From positions 1 to 64,000 of the forward strand of contig JAJFTI010000035.1 of assembly GCA_021373115.1 (NCBI GenBank): a stretch of 64,000 nucleotides of DNA, in the 5' to 3' direction. This DNA comes from Eubacteriales bacterium (lineage in GTDB: Bacteria > Bacillota > Clostridia > Christensenellales > CAG-138). Shown here piece after piece: positions 38,278-47,843 of the stretch. The notes beneath the pieces are model-generated. The model had not been told where the DNA came from. It made no database searches and was given only the letters and a program-made list of their open reading frames with translations. The first letter of the stretch is position 1; each line of letters begins with the position of its first letter. Both the position numbers and the translations under genes were made by a program.

Positions 38278-38952
38278 ATGCAGGCATCCTATGCGTTTTT
38301 GAAGAAAACATCCCTGTTTCGCGGAACGACGGAGGAGGAACTTCCCGTTCTGCTGGATTGCCTCGCGCCGAGCTATCGGGATTACGCGAAGAACGAGATC
38401 ATCCTGCGGCAGGGTGAGGATGTTACCGCCGTCGGATTGGTGCTTTCGGGCAGGGTGCAGGTGATCGAGGAGGACTTTTGGGGAAACCGCAATATCCTGG
38501 CGGACGTTTGGCCGGGGGACCTTTTTGCGGAGTCGTATGCGTTTTTACCCGGAGAGTTTCTCCGCGTGAGCGTGCTTGCGAGCGAGCCGTGCCGGGTTAT
38601 GCTGGTGGACAGCAAGCGCATGCTCGACATCTGTTCGAGTGCCTGCCGGTTCCACACGAGGCTGGTGCAGAACATACTTGCGGAAAGCGCGAGAAAGAAT
38701 CTCGCGCTCACGCGAAAGCTGGAGCATATGAGCAAGCGCTCCACACGGGAAAAACTCCTCTCTTATCTTTCCGGGCAGTCGATTGCGGCGGGCAGCGAGG
38801 CGTTTGAGATTCCCTTTAACCGTCAGCAGCTTGCGGACTATCTCTGCGTGGATCGCAGCGCCATGAGCAACGAGCTTTGTAAAATGCGGGACGAAGGCTT
38901 GCTGACTTTTGACCGCAGCAGTTTTCATTTAAGGAGCGAAATTGAGCGGTAA
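38278..38952 (+). CDS. Crp/Fnr-family regulator
   Basis: 224 residues. Cyclic-nucleotide-like sensor domain (IILRQGEDVTAVGLVLSGRV, WPGDLFAESYAFLPGE) and a Crp helix-turn-helix (FNRQQLADYLCVDRSAMSNE). The Arg and Glu that hold cAMP in true Crp are not clearly conserved, so the ligand is more likely haem, a gas or an organic acid. Probably acts at the palindrome upstream of its own gene. Confidence 0.93.
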   Translation: MQASYAFLKKTSLFRGTTEEELPVLLDCLAPSYRDYAKNEIILRQGEDVTAVGLVLSGRVQVIEEDFWGNRNILADVWPGDLFAESYAFLPGEFLRVSVLASEPCRVMLVDSKRMLDICSSACRFHTRLVQNILAESARKNLALTRKLEHMSKRSTREKLLSYLSGQSIAAGSEAFEIPFNRQQLADYLCVDRSAMSNELCKMRDEGLLTFDRSSFHLRSEIER

Positions 38953-38968
38953 GAATAATGAACCAGAA

Positions 38969-39006
38969 AAAAGACGCTCGCAGGATTCCTCCTCAAGCGT
39001 CTTTTC
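38969..39006. terminator. Bidirectional terminator
   Basis: AAGACGCT / AGCGTCTT stem with A-run before and TTTT after; ends crp on the plus strand and the aldolase cluster on the minus strand. Confidence 0.85.
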
Positions 39007-39027
39007 CGGCTGTATATCCAGCTTGAA

Positions 39028-40254
39028 TTATTCCAGCCCCAGCTGCTCCCCCGCCGCTTGTTCGGCGGCTTTGCAGGCGCGATAGGCCTGCTCCAGATCG
39101 CTTCCGCAGCAGAGTACTCCGTGGTTCATCAGCAGGCAACCGTTCCGGTTTTCCAGCGCGCTGAGCGCAACCTTCGAAAGCTTCTTTGTGGAAGGCAGCG
39201 CGTGTCCCGCGCAGCGCATCTCGGCGCCGACCAGCTCCTTCATTTCGCCGGAGATACAGCAGAGCGTCTTACACGCGGCGGCAAACACACCGCAACGCTT
39301 CGCGTGGGTATGAATGCTCGCGCCCACGTCCGGACGCGCGGCGAACAGATCGCGATGCAGCCGCTTCTCGCTCGTCGGCTTGCGCTGACTGCCAAACTCC
39401 AGCGTCGCGAGATCGACCTTCACAATATCGTCCGGCGTGAGGTAATGGTAAGCCAGCCCGCTCGGCGTGCAGAGCATGGACGTCTCGTCCAGCCGCACGG
39501 CGATGTTGCCCCACGTGCCCTGCACAAGGCCTTCGTCCACAAGTCGAATCCCGCAGGCGACAATCGCCTCGCACAGTTCCTGCTCGCGCTTGGAACGCTC
39601 CGGCTGTTCGGCGGCCGGTTTCGGCTGCTTCGCTTCCGCGCGGACGGATTCTTCCTCCAGATTGATTTTCGAATACTTCTTTTGATAGATCGAGTGCATC
39701 AGCGCGGCGGAGAACAGCGGCACGCGCTTCGCTCCGCCGATCTGTTTTGCGAGGATATGCGTCATCGCCGCTTTTTCAAGCAGAATTGCGCCGGTCATCG
39801 CTTCGCTCGCCGCGCGCCCGGTCAGGAGCATGCCCTGATTGCGTACAAAGCAGCTGTTGCGGTTCTTCAGGCAGCGCGAAAGTTCGCTTTCCGAGAGCGA
39901 CTTTGCTACGCGCGCGGTCAACCCCACGATCTGCGCCATATCGTCCAGTTCGGCGGTCAGATAGTTGCTGGTTTCCGCAATGCGCAGCGCGTAGGTTCCA
40001 CAAAGCAACAGCAGCGCTTTCGCTTCCGGCTTGATGAAAAACGCACGGAGGAACGGCTCGTCCGCCTCTTCTATTCTGCATTCCTGCACGGTAAGATCGT
40101 TTGCGCTCGCACCGTACAGCCTGGCGTAATACGCCATGCCATCGTCCCCGCGCAGCGCCGCCTTAACCACGCCCATTCCGTCGTTTAGCAGTTGTTCATG
40201 CCGCAGCTGTGCGGCTATTTCCAGAAAGATTTGAATCGCTTCCGGTTTCGTCAT
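39028..40254 (-). CDS. Two-domain class II aldolase family protein
   Basis: 408 residues. The C-terminal half is a complete class II aldolase/epimerase: GTWGNIAVRLDE, SIHTHAKRCG with the HxH zinc ligands, NHGVLCCG with the third histidine. The N-terminal half has the same layout but degenerate (NDLTVQECRIEEADEPF, CFVRNQGMLLTG) with no zinc histidines, so it looks like a fused inactive copy. A charged linker (EEESVRAEAKQPKPAAEQPE) joins them. Likely splits or epimerises a sugar phosphate made by the adjacent kinase. Confidence 0.85.
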   Translation of the reverse strand: MTKPEAIQIFLEIAAQLRHEQLLNDGMGVVKAALRGDDGMAYYARLYGASANDLTVQECRIEEADEPFLRAFFIKPEAKALLLLCGTYALRIAETSNYLTAELDDMAQIVGLTARVAKSLSESELSRCLKNRNSCFVRNQGMLLTGRAASEAMTGAILLEKAAMTHILAKQIGGAKRVPLFSAALMHSIYQKKYSKINLEEESVRAEAKQPKPAAEQPERSKREQELCEAIVACGIRLVDEGLVQGTWGNIAVRLDETSMLCTPSGLAYHYLTPDDIVKVDLATLEFGSQRKPTSEKRLHRDLFAARPDVGASIHTHAKRCGVFAAACKTLCCISGEMKELVGAEMRCAGHALPSTKKLSKVALSALENRNGCLLMNHGVLCCGSDLEQAYRACKAAEQAAGEQLGLE

Positions 40255-40296
40255 TCTGTCATTCGTCCTTTTCTGCTTTGTTCGCGAGATATCCGC

Positions 40297-41835
40297 CTAT
40301 TCGTTCACTTCTTCGGTAAAGCGATTGCCGTTCGCTTCCGTATACAGATCCGCCAGCGAGCGATAGAGTTTTTGATACTGCCCGAACAGAGTATCATAAA
40401 TCGCTTTGTTTTCCAAGTTCGGCGAGAACGTTGCGCTCACGCGGACAAACTTCTTTGCCGCCGGGAAATCCGGCAGTTCGCCAAGACCGATGAGCGCGAC
40501 AACCGCCGCGCCAACCGCGCCCGCGTTGCGCGGGTTTTCCACCACGCTGATCTTGCGCCCGGTTACGTCGGAAAGAATCTGCATCCATCCCTGATCCAGC
40601 GCGCCGCCACCTATAACGCGGACATCCGCGCAGGCGATGCCGTAATCCTTGCAGTAATTCTGCAGAATCCAGCGGATGTTGTAGGCAATTCCCTCGTAAA
40701 CCGCGCGCATGAGGTGCTCGCGCGTATGCACCATGGAGATGTTAAACAGCGTGGCGCGCGTGGTCGTGCTCGAAACGGGGCAGCGCTCGCCCAGCATCCA
40801 CGGTGTGCAGATCAGCCCGTCGCTGCCCGGCGGCACGGTGGCGATCACCTTGTCCATGTAGTTGAACACGCCGTTGCCGTATTGTTCCTTCTCGTGGCGG
40901 AAGAACTGGTCTCGAATCCACTCGATGTTCGCGCCCGCGCTCTCCGTAATCCCCGCGATGAGGTTCATGCCCGGGTCCGCGCTCTGAATCGCCGCCGCGC
41001 CGTGCCTGAACGCATCGCCCGTTTTCGTTGCCGCCGCAACCCATGCGGACGTGCCGAGGTAAACGTGAACGTCCCCGTCCTCCTGCTGTCCCGCACCGAC
41101 CGCCGCGGCCTGTACGTCGTCGCAGCCGCCGAACACGGGCGTGCCTTCGAGCAAGCCCGTTTCATGCGCGGCCCCGGCGGTCAGACCGCCGATGTTATCC
41201 GTGCTCCTGACCAGCGGCGGGAGCTTCTTCATATCGATCCCCGCAAGCGGAAGGACGCTCATCCAGGTCTTCTTTTTTAGGTCGAAGCCGTAGCCGCTCG
41301 CGCCGGAAAGCTCGGTGACCATTTTGCCGGTGCAGCGGAATTTGAGGTAGCCGTTTACGTCCAGAATCCGGAAAGCGCTGTTATAAACGTCCGGCCGTTC
41401 TTCCTTGAGCCAGATGATCTTTGCGATGCAGTCCTTGCCCATAATCGGCGTTCCGGCGAGCAGCGTAAACACGCGTCTTCCGCCGACCTTCTTCATTATT
41501 CCCTGCGCCTGCTTTTCCGCGCGCCCGTCCACCCAGGTGATGTTCGGGTAGAGAACGGTTCCATCCTCCGAAACGGGGATAACGCCCTGCGCCTGCGTGG
41601 AAAATACCACGCCCGCAATGCTTTCCGGCGAAACATCGTTGTCCGAGAGCACCCGTCTGCTCGTCTCGCAAACGGCCTTCCAGTAGTCCGCAGGGTCCTG
41701 CTCGACCCAGGCGGGATGCGGGTAATACGTCGGGTACGGCGCGCTCGCCGTTGCGCGAATCGATCCGTCAAAGCGAACGAGCACCGCCTTGTCCGAGCTG
41801 GTGCCGATATCGTGAGCTAAGATATAGCGTTCCAT
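40297..41835 (-). CDS. FGGY-family sugar kinase
   Basis: 512 residues. N-terminal phosphate motif AHDIGTSSDKAVLV, FSTQAQGVIPV and ITWVDGRAEKQA, then DDVQAAAVGAGQQEDGD, VYLGTSAWVAA and VIGGGALDQGW. This is the xylulokinase/gluconokinase/fuculokinase family; the substrate cannot be fixed, but a ketopentose is plausible given two xylulose-forming isomerases in the window. GGGAGG before MERYILAHDI. Confidence 0.92.
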   Translation of the reverse strand: MERYILAHDIGTSSDKAVLVRFDGSIRATASAPYPTYYPHPAWVEQDPADYWKAVCETSRRVLSDNDVSPESIAGVVFSTQAQGVIPVSEDGTVLYPNITWVDGRAEKQAQGIMKKVGGRRVFTLLAGTPIMGKDCIAKIIWLKEERPDVYNSAFRILDVNGYLKFRCTGKMVTELSGASGYGFDLKKKTWMSVLPLAGIDMKKLPPLVRSTDNIGGLTAGAAHETGLLEGTPVFGGCDDVQAAAVGAGQQEDGDVHVYLGTSAWVAAATKTGDAFRHGAAAIQSADPGMNLIAGITESAGANIEWIRDQFFRHEKEQYGNGVFNYMDKVIATVPPGSDGLICTPWMLGERCPVSSTTTRATLFNISMVHTREHLMRAVYEGIAYNIRWILQNYCKDYGIACADVRVIGGGALDQGWMQILSDVTGRKISVVENPRNAGAVGAAVVALIGLGELPDFPAAKKFVRVSATFSPNLENKAIYDTLFGQYQKLYRSLADLYTEANGNRFTEEVNE

Positions 41836-41876
41836 TTTATCGCCTCCCAAACCGTTTATTTCAGAAAGGACAGGGT

Positions 41877-43364
41877 TTAGTTTTTGCCGGTATTGACCAC
41901 ATGCGAAAACACGTGTTCAAAACGGTTGAGTGCGTCGCTTATGACCTCGTCCGTATCCGCAAGCGACGTATACAGGCGGCTGCCCGCGAGCGTAACGATG
42001 CCGTTTGCCATATAGGCCGCGCCCATACGCTCCATGGAGTCCTTGCGGCGCGTCATCATATCCTTGTTCTTGAGCAGATTGATGGCGGACTTCGCAAAGC
42101 TCATGGACGAGAAGTCAAAGCTCATGGCGCCCGTGCATTCGAGGTGCACAATCGACCCCTGGTTGTAGGCAACGAACGGCAGACTGTACTTCGCGATCAG
42201 ACCCTTGAGCCCGTCGGTGAGTTTGTCGCCCTGGCGGCCCGCAATTTCACAGGCGTTTGTGCGCTCAATTTCGCGAATCGCGGTGTATCCGGCAATCGAC
42301 GAAAGCGGGTTTGCCGCCAGCGTTCCGCCGACGTACGCGCGGTGTTTGCCGGTCGCAACGCCCGCCGCCATGAGCGAGGCGTATTCCTTTTTGCCACCGA
42401 CGCCGCCCGCCGCCGGATAGCCGCCCGCGACGATTTTGCCAAAGACCGTAAGGTCCGGCACGACGTTGAAGTATCCCTGCGCGCCGGAAAGACCGACGCG
42501 GAACCCGGTAACCACCTCGTCGAAGATGAACAGCGCGCCGTATTTATCGCAGAGCATGCGCACGTTCGCGTTATAGTCCTGCGCGACGGGGCGCGTGCCG
42601 CTCTCGGGACCGACGGGTTCTACGATGACCGCCGCCGTGCCGCCTTTGAGGCGGTTAAGCCGGAGCATCGCTTCGAGCATGTTCAGATCGTTTGGACGCA
42701 CCTCGTCCGTAAGCGCGTAGCTCGAACCCGGAATCCCGTGGGACTCCAGCAGCGCGCGGCTGCCGGGAATCTTGAGCCCGTAGACCATTTGATCCGACCA
42801 GCCGTGGTACGCGCCGCCGATCTTGATGATGCGCTTGTGCCCCGTGGCGATGCGCGCAATACGAAGCGACGCCATCACGGCCTCCGTGCCGCTGCCGAGC
42901 ATGCGGAACATCTCGACGGCGGGCATATGCCGGTGAATCTCCCTGGCGATGAGCAGTTCCGCCTCATGCAGGAGCCCGGTTACGGGGCCGCACTCGTTGA
43001 TGAGCTTCTGCGCGGCCTTGCGAACCGTCTCGTTGTTGCTGCCGAGAATGGTCGGCCCGCCCGCCTGCAGAAAATCGATGTAGCGGTTGCCGTCCGCGTC
43101 AAACAGATAGGCTCCCTCCGCCTTGTCCACGCAGATGGGAAACGGCTTGTTGAACGCGAGGTTGTGCTGCACGCCGCCGGGGATATACTCCTTGGCTTCC
43201 TCAAAAACCGCCCGCGAACGGGCGCACTGTTCCTCGAAATAGCGCATAACATCGTTGCTGTAGTATTCTTCTGTTACTTCGTGGATGGGCGCGCCGGTGA
43301 GCGCCTTGAGCTGGTCGTTGATGATCTTCGGGTCGTCCCAGCGGCTGATTCCGCAGTTGTTCAT
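41877..43364 (-). CDS. Class III aminotransferase, GSA-aminomutase-like
   Basis: 495 residues. PLP lysine in LTVFGKIVAGGYPAAG, Asp in FIFDEVVTGFRVG, substrate region YHGWSDQMVYGL and VGGTLAANPLSSIAGY. Sequence is nearest to glutamate-1-semialdehyde 2,1-aminomutase, but it is longer and sits next to a sugar kinase and aldolase, not haem genes, so a catabolic transamination is more likely. Start MNNCGISRWD follows AAAGGAG. Confidence 0.9.
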   Translation of the reverse strand: MNNCGISRWDDPKIINDQLKALTGAPIHEVTEEYYSNDVMRYFEEQCARSRAVFEEAKEYIPGGVQHNLAFNKPFPICVDKAEGAYLFDADGNRYIDFLQAGGPTILGSNNETVRKAAQKLINECGPVTGLLHEAELLIAREIHRHMPAVEMFRMLGSGTEAVMASLRIARIATGHKRIIKIGGAYHGWSDQMVYGLKIPGSRALLESHGIPGSSYALTDEVRPNDLNMLEAMLRLNRLKGGTAAVIVEPVGPESGTRPVAQDYNANVRMLCDKYGALFIFDEVVTGFRVGLSGAQGYFNVVPDLTVFGKIVAGGYPAAGGVGGKKEYASLMAAGVATGKHRAYVGGTLAANPLSSIAGYTAIREIERTNACEIAGRQGDKLTDGLKGLIAKYSLPFVAYNQGSIVHLECTGAMSFDFSSMSFAKSAINLLKNKDMMTRRKDSMERMGAAYMANGIVTLAGSRLYTSLADTDEVISDALNRFEHVFSHVVNTGKN

Positions 43365-43435
43365 AAGAAAATTCTCCTTTATCGATCGATCGGGTTTCCC
43401 CATTTTTTGATTAATTCTTGTCAGGCAGCTTTGGT

Positions 43436-44020
43436 TTATTCGCTCGCCTTTGCATAAAGGCGGCACTTCAGCAGGCAGTCCAGCATGGTATGCATGTCGC
43501 TTCGCATCTTCTCCGCCTCAAACGGAAGGCCGTAGGCGAGCAGGTGATTGACCTGCCCGTAGTAGAGCCCCATCGTCATCTGCGCGAGCAGCTCCGGCGA
43601 AACGCTTGCGTCCGGCGTAAACTTGCCAAATTCGATTTCATAATTCCGCGCGATCAGCCGCTCTATCTCGCCGACCCGCCCGCTCTCGCCGCCGAGGATC
43701 GTTGCGTTTGTGAGCCGCGCCATCACGCGCGGATAGTTCGCCGTATCGTCAATGAGCTTGTCGAGCAGCGCCGTGATCAAATTCAGTCCGGTCTTATGCG
43801 ACTGCTCGCCAAATTCAATCAGTTCGCCAATTTCTGCAACGGCCAGCGCCTGCTGCAGCTCGCCCGCGTCCGCAAAGTGGTTAAATACCGTCGTGCGGCA
43901 AACGCCCGCCGCGTCGGCGATGTCGTCAAACGGAATCCCGCCGACGCCGTGTTTTTCGTAGAGCCCTTTCGCCGCGTGCAGAATTGCGCGCTGGGTCTTT
44001 GTTCGCTTTTTTTCGCTCAT
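43436..44020 (-). CDS. TetR-family regulator
   Basis: 194 residues. N-terminal helix-turn-helix RAILHAAKGLYEKHGVGGIP, FDDIADAAGVCRTTVFNHFA. The rest is a variable effector domain. The ATG at 44020 (MSEKKRTKTQ, with GGAG upstream) overlaps the gtrA-like stop by four bases, so both are co-transcribed, and the aminotransferase follows after 71 bases. Probably controls this catabolic cluster. Confidence 0.92.
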   Translation of the reverse strand: MSEKKRTKTQRAILHAAKGLYEKHGVGGIPFDDIADAAGVCRTTVFNHFADAGELQQALAVAEIGELIEFGEQSHKTGLNLITALLDKLIDDTANYPRVMARLTNATILGGESGRVGEIERLIARNYEIEFGKFTPDASVSPELLAQMTMGLYYGQVNHLLAYGLPFEAEKMRSDMHTMLDCLLKCRLYAKASE

Positions 44021-44478
44021 TCCGTTTTCTCCTGCAGTTTCGCCTCTTCCTTTGCCTGGCGGCGCTTTGCAATGGCATTTGTGTTGATGCTGTTCTTGTA
44101 TACGACGAGCCGCCAGAAGAGGAACTCCGTCGTCAGGTTCACCAGCATGGTGCCAAACAGAACGATGTATTCGTTCCAGCCCGCGTTTGTCAGCGCCGTG
44201 CCCCAGAGCGTGGAGAGCGGGGTAAAGACGCAGTAATACCCGGCGACCATGAGCATGGCTTTCGGCACGTTTGCTGCGCTCTGGAAGGTAAAGGCGCGGT
44301 TGAGCGTAAAGTTCCAGAGCACGCTGAGCACCAGCGCAATCAGGTAACACGGCCAATACGGCCACCGGACGATCTCGTTGAGCAGGGTGAAGGCCAGTGT
44401 TTGGATGAGTCCCGCCGAAGCCGAAAACAGCACGTACTTGACCACGCGCCGGATTTCCTCTTTTTTCTCCTTTTGCAT
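44017..44478 (-). CDS. GtrA-like membrane protein
   Basis: 153 residues, four membrane helices. The family pattern VVKYVLFSASAGLIQTLAFT, LSVLWNFTLNRAFTFQSA and FLFWRLVVYKNS is clear. GtrA-like proteins are implicated in flipping lipid-linked sugars or in wall glycosylation. AAAGGAG is 11 bases before the ATG. Coupled to the TetR gene. Confidence 0.9.
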   Translation of the reverse strand: MQKEKKEEIRRVVKYVLFSASAGLIQTLAFTLLNEIVRWPYWPCYLIALVLSVLWNFTLNRAFTFQSAANVPKAMLMVAGYYCVFTPLSTLWGTALTNAGWNEYIVLFGTMLVNLTTEFLFWRLVVYKNSINTNAIAKRRQAKEEAKLQEKTE

Positions 44479-44550
44479 AGGGGTTCACGCTCCTTTGCCT
44501 TTTTTGTTTTGTGAAATTGTGTATTTAAATATGGACTTTAGTACAGAAAA

Positions 44551-44579
44551 AAGTTATCACGTTTTCCCGGTACAGTCAA
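44551..44579 (-). promoter_or_regulatory. Promoter of gtrA-tetR
   Basis: On the minus strand TTGACT (44579-44574), 17-base spacer, TAACTT (44556-44551). CTGTAC occurs at both ends of the promoter (near 44571 and 44540) and could be part of the TetR operator. The rest of the divergent gap 44479-44803 shows no other feature I can support. Confidence 0.6.
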
Positions 44580-44803
44580 TAGACTTTTCGTCCAATTTTC
44601 GCGTTTTTCCAGGCTTTTTTTAGGTGCTGAATCGAGTAACCGCTTTGCGGGATACTCTTTCGAACCGTCAACCGTTGGTTGAATCGCAGGATACGTCTTT
44701 TTTGCAAAATTAACGTAAGGTTGATTGTTATTTGAGACAATATCTGATAGGATATCCGTTAGTGTGTTAACCGCTTCATACACTCAACGGGAGGAACCAA
44801 CCA

Positions 44804-45901
44804 TTGCAGACCGAATTCAATCTGGATCAATATCTTTCGGAGGGCGTGGAGACCATTATCAAGGACGCGCTTGCCGCAAGTTTGAAGAACCCGAAGGAGA
44901 CAGCCTTTCTGCTCTCCTACGCGCTCAGCGCCAAAAAGGCGGAGAACGCGCGTGCCCGTTTTGCCAAAGAAGGACGGCACATTCCGTCCTTCCTGATCGC
45001 CAGCATCACGAACCGCTGCAACCTGCACTGCGCGGGCTGCTATGCGCGCGCGAATCACATTTGCCACGACGGCGAGCAGGATGCGCTGTTGACCGACGAC
45101 GAGTGGAACCGGATCTTTTCGCAGGCGGAGCAGATTGGCGTTTCGTTCATTCTCCTCGCGGGCGGCGAACCGATGCTCCGGCGCGGGGTTGTCGAACGCG
45201 CGGCAGGGCATCGTGACCTGCTTTTTCCTGTGTTTACAAACGGAACGCTGCTCAGCGACGGCATGCTTCGCCTGCTGGACGAGCACCGCAACCTCGTGCC
45301 CATCGTGAGCATTGAGGGCAATCCGGAGCAGACGGATGCGCGGCGCGGAGCAGGCACGTACGAAGCGCTCACGCGTCATATGGAGCAAATGCGCGACCAG
45401 GGCATTCTCTTTGGCGCTTCCGTTACGCTGACAACGGAGAATTTCTCCGTGGTCACCGGTGACACGTTCCTGAAGGACCTCCGCTCCCTTGGCGCAAAGG
45501 TCGTCTTTTTCGTCGATTACGTCCCCGCGGATGCGGGCACGGAGGCACTCGCCCCCGGCGAGCGTGAGCGGGAAGCACTCGCCGCACGGCTGGATCATCT
45601 CCGCGCCAAGCAGGACGGCACGATCTACGTCTCCTTTCCGGGGGATGAACAGTATTCCGGCGGTTGCCTCGCGGCGGGACGCGGCTTTTTCCATATCAAC
45701 CCCACCGGCGGCGCGGAGCCCTGCCCGTTCTCGCCGGTTTCGGACACAAGCCTGCGCCAGGTCTCGCTGCTGGAAGCGCTTGACTCGCCGCTGTTTCAGC
45801 GGCTCCGCGCGAGCGATTTCATGAAAGAGCAGCACACCGGCGCCTGCGCGTTGTTCGGCAAGGACGATGAACTGGCCGCTCTTTGCGGCACGCAAGCCTA
45901 G
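44804..45901 (+). CDS. Radical SAM protein
   Basis: 365 residues. Radical SAM cluster C72-x3-C76-x2-C79 in NRCNLHCAGCYARAN; glycine-rich LLAGGEPMLR follows. The C-terminal end has further cysteines (GGCLAAGRGFF, NPTGGAEPCPFSP, TGACALFGKDDE, ALCG), a SPASM/twitch-like auxiliary-cluster arrangement seen in peptide-maturing enzymes and heme or cofactor enzymes. TTG start at 44804 with GGGAGG eight bases before. Followed by hemolysin III. Confidence 0.9.
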   Translation: MQTEFNLDQYLSEGVETIIKDALAASLKNPKETAFLLSYALSAKKAENARARFAKEGRHIPSFLIASITNRCNLHCAGCYARANHICHDGEQDALLTDDEWNRIFSQAEQIGVSFILLAGGEPMLRRGVVERAAGHRDLLFPVFTNGTLLSDGMLRLLDEHRNLVPIVSIEGNPEQTDARRGAGTYEALTRHMEQMRDQGILFGASVTLTTENFSVVTGDTFLKDLRSLGAKVVFFVDYVPADAGTEALAPGEREREALAARLDHLRAKQDGTIYVSFPGDEQYSGGCLAAGRGFFHINPTGGAEPCPFSPVSDTSLRQVSLLEALDSPLFQRLRASDFMKEQHTGACALFGKDDELAALCGTQA

Positions 45902-45930
45902 CGAAATATATCCGGAATATTGGAGAATCC

Positions 45931-46599
45931 ATGCGAATTCCTTTGACCGACCGTCTCCTGCCGAACTATACCCGCGCGGAGGAGATCTTCCATATGGTGT
46001 CCCACATCGCGGGCGGCGTATTTGCGTTTGTCGCGCTGCTGTTCTGCGTCATTAAAGCGTCGCTCGGCGGTGATTTCGCCGCGATTGCCGCGTCCGTCGT
46101 CTACGGCGTAACCATGATCGTGCTCTACTGCATGTCCAGCATCTATCACGGGCTGAAGCCTTCCCTCGGCAAAAAAGTATTACAGGTACTCGACCACTGC
46201 TCGATTTATTTCATGATCGCGGGAACCTACACACCGATTTTGCTCGTCGCCCTGCGCCCGCTCAATCCCGTGCTCGCGTGGGCCGTATTTGGCGCGGAAT
46301 GGGCGCTGACCGTGCTGGCGGTGACGTTGACGGCCATCGACCTCAAGCAGTACCGCGTGTTTTCAATGTTCTGCTACCTCTTTATGGGTTGGGCGGTCGC
46401 GTTTTTCGCGCCGTACGCCATCCGCGCCATGTCGGCAGCCGGGTTCTGGCTGCTGCTTTCCGGCGGACTGGCCTATACCACCGGCGCGGTTCTCTATGGC
46501 ATCGGCTCAAAACGCCGCTGGTTCCATGGCATGTTCCACGTCTTCGTGCTCGCGGGCAGCATCCTTCAGTTTTTAGCGATCTTTCTATACGTTCTATAA
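45931..46599 (+). CDS. Hemolysin III family membrane protein
   Basis: 222 residues, seven membrane helices. Conserved PAQR/HlyIII residues: SHIAGGVFAFVALLF, SSIYHGLKPSLGKKVLQVLD, HCSIYFMIAGTYTP and FHGMFHVFVLAGSI with metal-binding His. Despite the name, a role as membrane hydrolase or sensor is likely. Start MRIPLTDRLL follows GGAG. 30 bases after the radical SAM gene, so probably one transcript. Confidence 0.92.
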   Translation: MRIPLTDRLLPNYTRAEEIFHMVSHIAGGVFAFVALLFCVIKASLGGDFAAIAASVVYGVTMIVLYCMSSIYHGLKPSLGKKVLQVLDHCSIYFMIAGTYTPILLVALRPLNPVLAWAVFGAEWALTVLAVTLTAIDLKQYRVFSMFCYLFMGWAVAFFAPYAIRAMSAAGFWLLLSGGLAYTTGAVLYGIGSKRRWFHGMFHVFVLAGSILQFLAIFLYVL

Positions 46600-46697
46600 A
46601 AACGGGCGGTATATCATAATTTTCCACAATCTTCCTGTACGTTTTGTAGGCTTGCCGTCAATCGTTCCAGTCCGGGAGCCGCGCTTTAAAGGAAAAC

Positions 46698-46780
46698 GAA
46701 GCATAACCTTCTCTTTTTCTCGTAATGGCTTGAACAACCTTAATGTACAAGTTTTGAAGCGGTTATGCTTCTTCTTTTTT
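46698..46780 (+). terminator. Long-range terminator hairpin
   Basis: GAAGCATAACC (46698-46708) pairs exactly with GGTTATGCTTC (46761-46771) across 52 bases, followed by TTCTTTTTT. It lies 100 bases after hemolysin III; the remaining gap to 46957 has nothing else recognisable. Confidence 0.65.
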
Positions 46781-46957
46781 AACCTGCCTCAATCCAGAGC
46801 GTAGAGCCTTTTCTCGATTGCAACTTTCGATTGAGGTAAGCCGAATAATCGCGACTATATTGTAAAAAGGAGAACAAATTCCCGATTTGCGATTTCCGGC
46901 CGGACGGCGACGAGAGCAGAAAAGCAGGATCGTCGATTGAAGAAGGAGAGAAAGCGC

Positions 46958-47764
46958 ATGAAATCCCGCGGGTTGTCATGGAAAACGAATACGCAGCTCT
47001 TTTTGCGGTTTCTGCTGGACTCCGCGCTACGCATTTTGAAACGGGGATTGATTACGGCGGGAATTCTCGCAACGCTCGCTCTGGTTTACTGGTCCCACCG
47101 GCCGTTTAACGAGAAGATTTTTACATGCGGTTTGGTGTTCGTTTCCGCCGCGCTCTATTTGATCTACTGCGGCTACCGGGGATTGCCGGGTTTCGCCGAG
47201 TACAGGCGGCGGGCGGCAGTTCGTACAAAACGACAGGATCTGCTGTCGGAACTGGCCAGACTGGACCGAAATGCTTGCGTTCGGGTGGAAGCCGCGAAGC
47301 GGCTGACCGACCAAACCCTGCTGGAAACAATCGCGCGTAATGATGAAAATGTTGAAGTCCGGTCGGCGGCGGCGGGCGGACTCGCCTCGCGGGATCTTCT
47401 GCTTAATGTTGTAATCGCTTCGAAAAATTTGCAGATGTGGCGGTATTGCTTTCCCTATCTGCTCCGGGCGCTCCCGGCGGACGAGACGTTTGCTCAGAAC
47501 CTGCGCGCCGCGGTTTACGGTTCGGAATTTGCGGAGGAGTTGCTCCGGCAGCCGGTCTGTAAATTCTGCGGCGGATGGGTTGAACGCGAAACAAGAGAGC
47601 AACTGCAGTGGCCGGAAGAAGACTTGTATCAACCGGATAGCAAGCGCAAAGAGGAACCGGAATTGGTTCGGTATCAGGTCTATTGCTGCAGAAAATGCGG
47701 CGGGGAATCCACGGTCGGTTTTTCGGTGCCGTTTGCTTCCTTTTTGCCGAAGCAGACGGTATGA
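46958..47764 (+). CDS. HEAT-repeat membrane protein with zinc-ribbon end, paralogue A
   Basis: 268 residues. Order: GLSWKT near the start, two membrane helices (about 31-46 and 54-72), two HEAT-like units (RLDRNACVRVEAAKRL, RNDENVEVRSAAAGGLAS), a block WRYCFPYLLRALPADE, then two Cys pairs C201/C204 and C244/C247 and an end FSVPFASFLP. The two pairs suggest a zinc ribbon. No family recognised; no catalytic motif. Start ATG 46958 has AAGGAGAG upstream. First of three tandem paralogues. Confidence 0.75.
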   Translation: MKSRGLSWKTNTQLFLRFLLDSALRILKRGLITAGILATLALVYWSHRPFNEKIFTCGLVFVSAALYLIYCGYRGLPGFAEYRRRAAVRTKRQDLLSELARLDRNACVRVEAAKRLTDQTLLETIARNDENVEVRSAAAGGLASRDLLLNVVIASKNLQMWRYCFPYLLRALPADETFAQNLRAAVYGSEFAEELLRQPVCKFCGGWVERETREQLQWPEEDLYQPDSKRKEEPELVRYQVYCCRKCGGESTVGFSVPFASFLPKQTV

Positions 47765-47843
47765 TTGCGATTGTGGGAGAACCCTCGCGGGCGGATTGCA
47801 TTGGTGGAAAAACGGAACTCTATTTCGAAAGGCGACGAACAGA

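Noticed and set aside
44021-44488. Longer TetR frame covering the whole gtrA-like gene
   Set aside because: It is the out-of-frame reading of gtrA; the helix-turn-helix starts right after the ATG at 44020.
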